Positions 58,356 to 64,000 of a DNA stretch of 64,000 nt are shown piece by piece (position 1 is the first letter of the stretch; every line of letters begins with the position of its first letter). The notes under the pieces were generated by a model. That model ran no database searches. It was not told the DNA's origin and saw only the letters and a program-made list of their open reading frames with translations. Source of the stretch: Pseudothauera lacus (GTDB taxonomy: Bacteria; Pseudomonadota; Gammaproteobacteria; Burkholderiales; Rhodocyclaceae); contig NZ_PZKC01000011.1 of assembly GCF_003034845.1 (NCBI RefSeq), forward strand, positions 78,088 through 142,087, given 5' to 3'. Position numbers and translations under genes: made by a program.

Positions 58356-59357
58356 ATGCGCCGTGTAACTTTGACCCAGTTTCTCATCGAGCAGCAGCGT
58401 GCCGGGCGCATCTCCGCGGACCTGCGCCTGCTCATCGAGGTGGTGGCCCGTGCGGTGAAGGCCATCTCGGTGAACGTCTCCAAGGGGGCGCTGGCCGGCG
58501 TGCTCGGCGAGGCCGGAACCGACAACGTGCAGGGCGAGGCGCAGAAGAAGCTCGACGTCATCGCCAACGAGATCCTCCTGCAGGCCAACGAGTGGGGCGG
58601 GCATCTGGCGGCGATGGCCTCCGAGGAGGTCGAGGAGGTGCATCACATTCCCTTCGACTATCCCAAGGGCGGCTACCTGCTGCTCTTCGATCCGCTCGAC
58701 GGCTCCTCGAACATCGACGTAAACATTTCCGTCGGCACCATCTTCTCGGTGCTGCGCAATCCCCCGGGCAGCGGCGAGCCTTCCGAGCAGTCCTTCCTGC
58801 AGCCCGGCCATCAGCAGGTGGCAGCCGGCTACGCGCTGTATGGCCCGTCCACCCAGTTCATCCTCACTGTCGGCAAGGGCGTGCATGGTTTCACCCTCGA
58901 CCGCGAGATGGGCAGCTTCGTCTACACCCACCCCTACATGAGCATTCCGGCCGATACCAGCGAGTACGCCATCAATGCCTCCAACATCCGCCACTGGGAA
59001 GCGCCGGTGCGGCGTTATGTCGAGGAACTGCAGCAGGGCAAGGAAGGGCCGCGCGAACGCGACTTCAACATGCGCTGGGTGGCTTCGATGGTCGCCGACG
59101 TGCATCGCATCCTTACCCGCGGCGGGGTGTTCATGTATCCGCTCGACGAGAAATGCCGCAAGCAGGGCGGCAAGCTGCGCCTGATGTACGAGGCCAACCC
59201 GATGGCGATGATCGTCGAGCAGGCCGGGGGCGCGGCGAGCACGGGGCGTGAGCGCATCCTCGACCTGCAGCCGCACAAGCTGCACCAGCGCGTGCCGGTG
59301 GTGCTTGGATCGCTCAACGAGGTCGAGCGGGTTGTTGCCTATCACCGCGAGCCCTGA
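58356..59357 (+). CDS. fbp: Fructose-1,6-bisphosphatase class I
   Basis: A 333-residue metal-dependent gluconeogenic phosphatase. The catalytic metal site is [17 protein letters not shown], with AEEVE-type upstream acids (ASEEVEEVH) and [20 protein letters not shown] binding substrate. Length fits the class. The ATG at 58356 ([10 protein letters not shown]) is preferred; the frame continues open upstream. A tamA-like gene begins before its stop. Confidence 0.96.
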   Translation: MRRVTLTQFLIEQQRAGRISADLRLLIEVVARAVKAISVNVSKGALAGVLGEAGTDNVQGEAQKKLDVIANEILLQANEWGGHLAAMASEEVEEVHHIPFDYPKGGYLLLFDPLDGSSNIDVNISVGTIFSVLRNPPGSGEPSEQSFLQPGHQQVAAGYALYGPSTQFILTVGKGVHGFTLDREMGSFVYTHPYMSIPADTSEYAINASNIRHWEAPVRRYVEELQQGKEGPRERDFNMRWVASMVADVHRILTRGGVFMYPLDEKCRKQGGKLRLMYEANPMAMIVEQAGGAASTGRERILDLQPHKLHQRVPVVLGSLNEVERVVAYHREP

Positions 59358-61086
59358 GCGCTGGTGGGCGTGGCTGCTGGCGGTGCTGCTCCTCACCGCC
59401 TGGCCCGCTGCGGCGCAGCAGCCGCTGCGCGTGGAACTGGAGGCGCCCGACAGCGTGCGCGCGCTGCTGCAGCGCCATCTGCGCATCCTGCGTGGCGACG
59501 TCAGCGTGCCTGAGGCCGCCGTCGACCGCAGCGCGATGGTGCGCCGGGCGCGCCGCGAGGCCGCCGGCCTGCTCGCCACGGAGGGTTACTTCAGCCCCGA
59601 GATCAGCCTGCGCCGGCGTGCCGACGAACCCTGGCGGCTGACGGTGGAGCCGGGGCCGCGCGCGCGTATCAGCGCGGTCAGCATCGAGTTTGCCGGTGCA
59701 CTTGCCGCCGACGGCGAGGCGCACGCCGCGCGCCGTGAGGCGCTGCGCGCGCAATGGGGGCTGGCGGTCGGTCAGCCTTTCCGCCAGGCGGCCTGGGATG
59801 GCGCCAAGGCGGCGCTGCTCGATACCCTCGGCGCGCGCGACTATGCCGCCGCACGGCTGCTCTCCAGTCGTGCGGAAGTCGACCCGCAGGCGGCAACGGT
59901 GGTGCTCAGCGTCGAGGTCGATTCCGGCCCGCCGTTCTTTCTCGGCGAGGTGCACGGCAGCGGCCTGAGCCGCCTGCCGGAGGACCTGATCAGTCGCTAC
60001 AGTACCCTGCGCATCGGCGAACGGTACGACCGCGAGCGTCTGCTGGCCTTCCAGAGCGCCCTGCAGGCGGCGCCGCAGTTCGGTTCGGTGACGGTGAGCA
60101 TCGATCCCGACCCCGCCCTTGCTGCCGCCGTGCCCGTGCAGGTCGAGGTTAGCGAGGCGCAGTCGCGCCAGCTCGGTTTCGGCGGCGGCTATTCGACCAA
60201 TACCGGTTATCGCGTCGAGTTCAACTACCGCGACGTGAACCTGCGCCAGCGGGCCTGGGAGCTGAGCACCGGGGTGCGCCTCGAGCAGCGTCGCCAGTCG
60301 GCCTATGCCGACATCTTCCTGCCGCCGGAGGCCGCCGGGCAGCGCTACAGTTTTGGCGTGCTCGCCGAGCACACCGATGTCCAGGGCCTGCGCCTCGGTA
60401 CCCAGGCCGTCGGCGGCGCCCTGACCCGCAGCCGCGGCAACATCGAAACCCAGATCGCCCTGCGCCTGCAGCAGGAACGCCGTCACCCCGAGGGCGGCGA
60501 GCGCAGCAGCGCCAGCACCCTGAGCGCGAACTGGACCTGGGTGCAGCGTGCGGTGGACGATCTGCTCGATCCGCGCCGCGGCCACGTGCTGGAGTTCCAG
60601 CTCGGCGGCGGCACGCGCCTGGCGCTTGCCGGCCAGGACTTCGTCCGCCTGTACGGGCGTGCCGTGCGCTACCAGCCGGTAGGCAGTCGTGACGTGCTTG
60701 TCCTGCGCGGCGAGCTCGGTGCCACCCTGGCGCCGGAGCGCAAGGGCGTGCCGCAGGACTTTCTCTTCCGCACCGGCGGGGCGCAGAGCGTGCGCGGCTA
60801 TGCCTACCAGAGCCTGGGGGTGAGCGAGGGCGAGGCGGTTGTCGGCGGGCGTTACCTCGCGGTGGCCAGTGCCGAGTACGTGCATTGGTTCCTGCCGCAA
60901 TGGGGGGTGGCGACCTTCGTCGATGCGGGCGATGCCAACGACGATCGGCGCGCCTTCGATCTCAAGCTCGGGTATGGTGTGGGGGCGCGCTGGGCGAGTC
61001 CGGCCGGGCCTCTGGCGCTCGATCTTGCCTGGGGGCGGGAGACGCGCAGCCTGCGCCTGCACTTCGGCATAGCCATTGCATTCTGA
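59332..61086 (+). CDS. tamA: TamA-like outer-membrane assembly barrel protein
   Basis: An approximately 584-residue Omp85-family protein. A signal peptide ([19 protein letters not shown]) precedes three POTRA-like domains (to about residue 260) and a 16-strand beta-barrel whose signature is [18 protein letters not shown] and the ending HFGIAIAF. Such proteins work with TamB in transport between membranes or autotransporter assembly. The start is uncertain: the best fit is TTG at 59332, 9 nt after GAGG and overlapping the fbp end by 26 nt; no ATG or GTG exists before the signal peptide other than one far upstream. tamB is absent downstream; cheD follows. Confidence 0.88.
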   Translation: MLPITASPERWWAWLLAVLLLTAWPAAAQQPLRVELEAPDSVRALLQRHLRILRGDVSVPEAAVDRSAMVRRARREAAGLLATEGYFSPEISLRRRADEPWRLTVEPGPRARISAVSIEFAGALAADGEAHAARREALRAQWGLAVGQPFRQAAWDGAKAALLDTLGARDYAAARLLSSRAEVDPQAATVVLSVEVDSGPPFFLGEVHGSGLSRLPEDLISRYSTLRIGERYDRERLLAFQSALQAAPQFGSVTVSIDPDPALAAAVPVQVEVSEAQSRQLGFGGGYSTNTGYRVEFNYRDVNLRQRAWELSTGVRLEQRRQSAYADIFLPPEAAGQRYSFGVLAEHTDVQGLRLGTQAVGGALTRSRGNIETQIALRLQQERRHPEGGERSSASTLSANWTWVQRAVDDLLDPRRGHVLEFQLGGGTRLALAGQDFVRLYGRAVRYQPVGSRDVLVLRGELGATLAPERKGVPQDFLFRTGGAQSVRGYAYQSLGVSEGEAVVGGRYLAVASAEYVHWFLPQWGVATFVDAGDANDDRRAFDLKLGYGVGARWASPAGPLALDLAWGRETRSLRLHFGIAIAF

Positions 61087-61088
61087 TA

Positions 61089-61679
61089 ATGAACAGCGAC
61101 GACAACCTCATCGGACGGGAACTGGAGCGCAGCGCGCAGGTGATCATGCCGGGCGGCTGGGCGGTGGAGCGCGAGCGCCCGGTGGCGACGCTGCTCGGTT
61201 CCTGTGTGGCGGTGGCGCTGTACGACCCGGCGGTCAAGCTCGGCGGCCTCAACCATTTCATGCTGCCGCGCTTCGAGCGCGTCGCCGGCAGGGACGACGT
61301 CGATGCCCTGCTGGCCGGGGACTACTCGATGGAGGCGCTGCTCAACGCCATGCTGGTGCGCGGAGCGAAGAAAGCGCGCCTGGTCGCCAAGGCCTTCGGC
61401 GGGGGCATGGTGGTGTCTTCCCTCGATCGCAGCCAGATCGGCCAGCGCAATGTCGAGTTCGCCCGCGACTGGCTGGGGCGCGAGGGCATCCCTCTGGTGG
61501 CCTCGGATTTTCTCGGCCACTGCTCGCGCAAGGTGGTGCTCGACCCCCGCAGCGGCGATGTGTTCTGCAAGCGCGCGGCGAGCTCCCTGGCCATCTCGCA
61601 GCGCATCGAGAGCCAGGAACAGGTCTACGCCGCGAGCCTGGCCCAGCCGCCGAAGAAATCCAATATCGAACTTTTCTGA
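61089..61679 (+). CDS. cheD: Chemoreceptor glutamine deamidase CheD
   Basis: A 196-residue enzyme that deamidates specific glutamines on chemoreceptors. The catalytic Cys39 in LLGSCVAVALYD and His56 in GGLNHFMLP are present, and the remaining fold (KAFGGGMVVSS, DFLGHCSRKVVLDP) is intact. It has no che genes around it, starting 2 nt after the tamA stop. Likely cotranscribed with tamA, an unusual pairing. Chemotaxis genes are presumably elsewhere. Confidence 0.93.
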   Translation: MNSDDNLIGRELERSAQVIMPGGWAVERERPVATLLGSCVAVALYDPAVKLGGLNHFMLPRFERVAGRDDVDALLAGDYSMEALLNAMLVRGAKKARLVAKAFGGGMVVSSLDRSQIGQRNVEFARDWLGREGIPLVASDFLGHCSRKVVLDPRSGDVFCKRAASSLAISQRIESQEQVYAASLAQPPKKSNIELF

Positions 61680-61689
61680 GCAGCCGCCC

Positions 61690-61719
61690 CTTGAAATGGG
61701 GCGAGGGCGTCCCTATTAT
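61690..61719 (+). promoter_or_regulatory. groESL promoter with sigma-32 and sigma-70-like elements
   Basis: CTTGAAA (61690-61696) and CCCTAT (61711-61716) are spaced by 14 nt, the sigma-32 pattern. The same stretch offers TTGAAA and TATTAT (61714-61719) with 17 nt between, a good sigma-70 layout. The CIRCE operator begins at its end. Confidence 0.75.
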
Positions 61720-61745
61720 TAGCACTCGTCGGCGGTGAGTGCTAA
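61719..61745. promoter_or_regulatory. CIRCE operator (HrcA-binding site)
   Basis: TTAGCACTC (61719-61727) and GAGTGCTAA (61737-61745) are a perfect inverted repeat with a 9-nt spacer, identical to the CIRCE consensus. It overlaps the end of the promoter, so HrcA would repress groESL at low temperature. Confidence 0.97.
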
Positions 61746-61825
61746 CAGCCTCCCGCAGATCGATGATTTCAATCATGCGGCTGCGGCCGCACAGTCAGTG
61801 TCAATTCGAAACCAAGGAGTGCTCG

Positions 61826-62116
61826 ATGAAGATTCGTCCCTTGCATGATCGCGTGATCGTCAAGCGTCTGGAAGCCGAACGCAAGACCGCCAGCGGTATC
61901 GTGATCCCCGACTCCGCCGGCGAGAAGCCCGACCAGGGCGAAGTGCTGGCCGTCGGCAACGGCAAGATCCTGGACGACGGCAAGGTCCGCCCGATGGCCG
62001 TCGCCGTCGGTGACAAGGTGCTGTTCGGCAAGTACGCCGGCCAGACCGTGAAGGTCGAAGGTGAGGAGCTCCTCGTCATGCGCGAGGAAGACATCATGGG
62101 TGTGGTCGAGGCCTGA
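61826..62116 (+). CDS. groES: Co-chaperonin GroES
   Basis: The 96-residue seven-fold lid of the GroEL chaperonin. It reads [40 protein letters not shown] with the mobile loop included, and ends [16 protein letters not shown] lies about 6 nt before the ATG. First gene of the groESL operon. Confidence 0.98.
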   Translation: MKIRPLHDRVIVKRLEAERKTASGIVIPDSAGEKPDQGEVLAVGNGKILDDGKVRPMAVAVGDKVLFGKYAGQTVKVEGEELLVMREEDIMGVVEA

Positions 62117-62166
62117 GCCTGACTCCGCCTCCCACGATCCGCAACCGAATACTCAAGGAGTTCTGA

Positions 62167-63819
<1,653 letters not shown>

Positions 63820-63843
63820 TTCCCGTCCCGGCCACAGCCTCAA

Positions 63844-63873
63844 CATTCGGCCCCGCTACGGCGGGGCCGAATG
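63844..63873. terminator. Terminator-like hairpin after groEL
   Basis: A 13-bp perfect stem with arms CATTCGGCCCCGC and GCGGGGCCGAATG and loop TACG. Only two T residues follow before the inferred intron begins at 63878, so the natural T-tract may have been interrupted by insertion. Confidence 0.65.
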
Positions 63874-63877
63874 CGTT

Positions 63878-64000
63878 GTGCGCCCAGCATGGGCGCGATT
63901 TTGGAGGTGGAAGTCCTCCCATAAGCTGACCACGGCAAATGAAGCGAAGCGCAACTGCATGAGGGTGACCGAGTGTGGGGAGGAAGCGTGGAGCGAAACC
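63878..64000 (+). mobile_element. 5' end of a group II intron, cut by the window edge
   Basis: The sequence from GTGCGCCCAGCATGGGCGC onward matches the 5' boundary and first stem of bacterial group II introns: GTGCG start, a GCGCCCA/TGGGCGC hairpin, the GGAGGTGGAAGTCCTCC arm, and TGAAGCGAAGCGCAACTGCA plus GGGTGACCGAGTGTGGGGAG further on. It lies 4 nt after the groEL terminator hairpin. No reverse-transcriptase frame is seen because the window ends 123 nt in. The class cannot be assigned, but insertion after a terminator hairpin is characteristic of bacterial class C introns. Confidence 0.7.

Overview
This window looks like a chromosomal segment from a high-GC betaproteobacterium, most likely of the Rhodocyclales (Thauera/Azoarcus-like). 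Three things point that way: the conserved gene strings rlmN-pilF-rodZ-ispG-hisS-yfgM-bamB-der, hfq-hflX-hflK-hflC-hisZ-purA and ffs-dnaX-ybaB-recR; a proteobacterial petABC operon; and the coexistence of a CIRCE operator with a sigma-32-like promoter at groESL. The genus is an inference from memory of gene order, not from a search. Most of the window is core housekeeping sequence, densely packed and with uniform composition.

Layout. 1-10 kb: an Lrp-type regulator, a large diguanylate cyclase with three periplasmic binding domains, queA-tgt (queuosine), a tRNA-Leu(CAA), and a NarX/NarL-type two-component pair. 9-18 kb: an NhaR-like LysR regulator divergent from a HPF-like protein, a Bax-inhibitor-1 family membrane protein, accA, tilS, and dctSR divergent from a lone TRAP receptor gene dctP, then ndk. 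18-31.7 kb: a near-continuous run from rlmN to purA covering rRNA/tRNA modification, type IV pilus assembly, cell shape, isoprenoid synthesis, outer-membrane assembly, ribosome assembly, Hfq, and HflX/HflKC. 33-37 kb: two tandem tRNA-Leu(CAG) genes, rnr and rlmB. 37-46 kb is more accessory: two TerB-like proteins, a second NhaR-like regulator, a repeat element, a PsiE-like protein, an acyl-CoA ligase flanked by two enoyl-CoA hydratases, a conserved unknown protein and a nitroreductase.

46-54 kb: SRP 4.5S RNA (ffs), a ZIP metal transporter preceded by a 27-residue ORF behind a promoter with a Fur-like palindrome, dnaX-ybaB-recR, the cytochrome bc1 operon petABC, and sspAB. 54-61.7 kb: a glycosyltransferase, a hemerythrin-like protein, a 17 kDa-antigen-like surface protein, dadA, fbp, tamA without tamB, and an isolated cheD. 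61.7 kb to the end: groESL with CIRCE and heat-shock promoter. The window closes inside what appears to be the 5' end of a group II intron inserted just after the groEL terminator hairpin.

No CRISPR array, prophage, insertion sequence or obvious defence system is visible. The least explained pieces are the Fur-box-linked micro-ORF at 47.4 kb, the intron at the right edge, the triple-receptor diguanylate cyclase, and the orphan receptor and assembly genes (dctP, tamA, cheD) separated from their usual partners.
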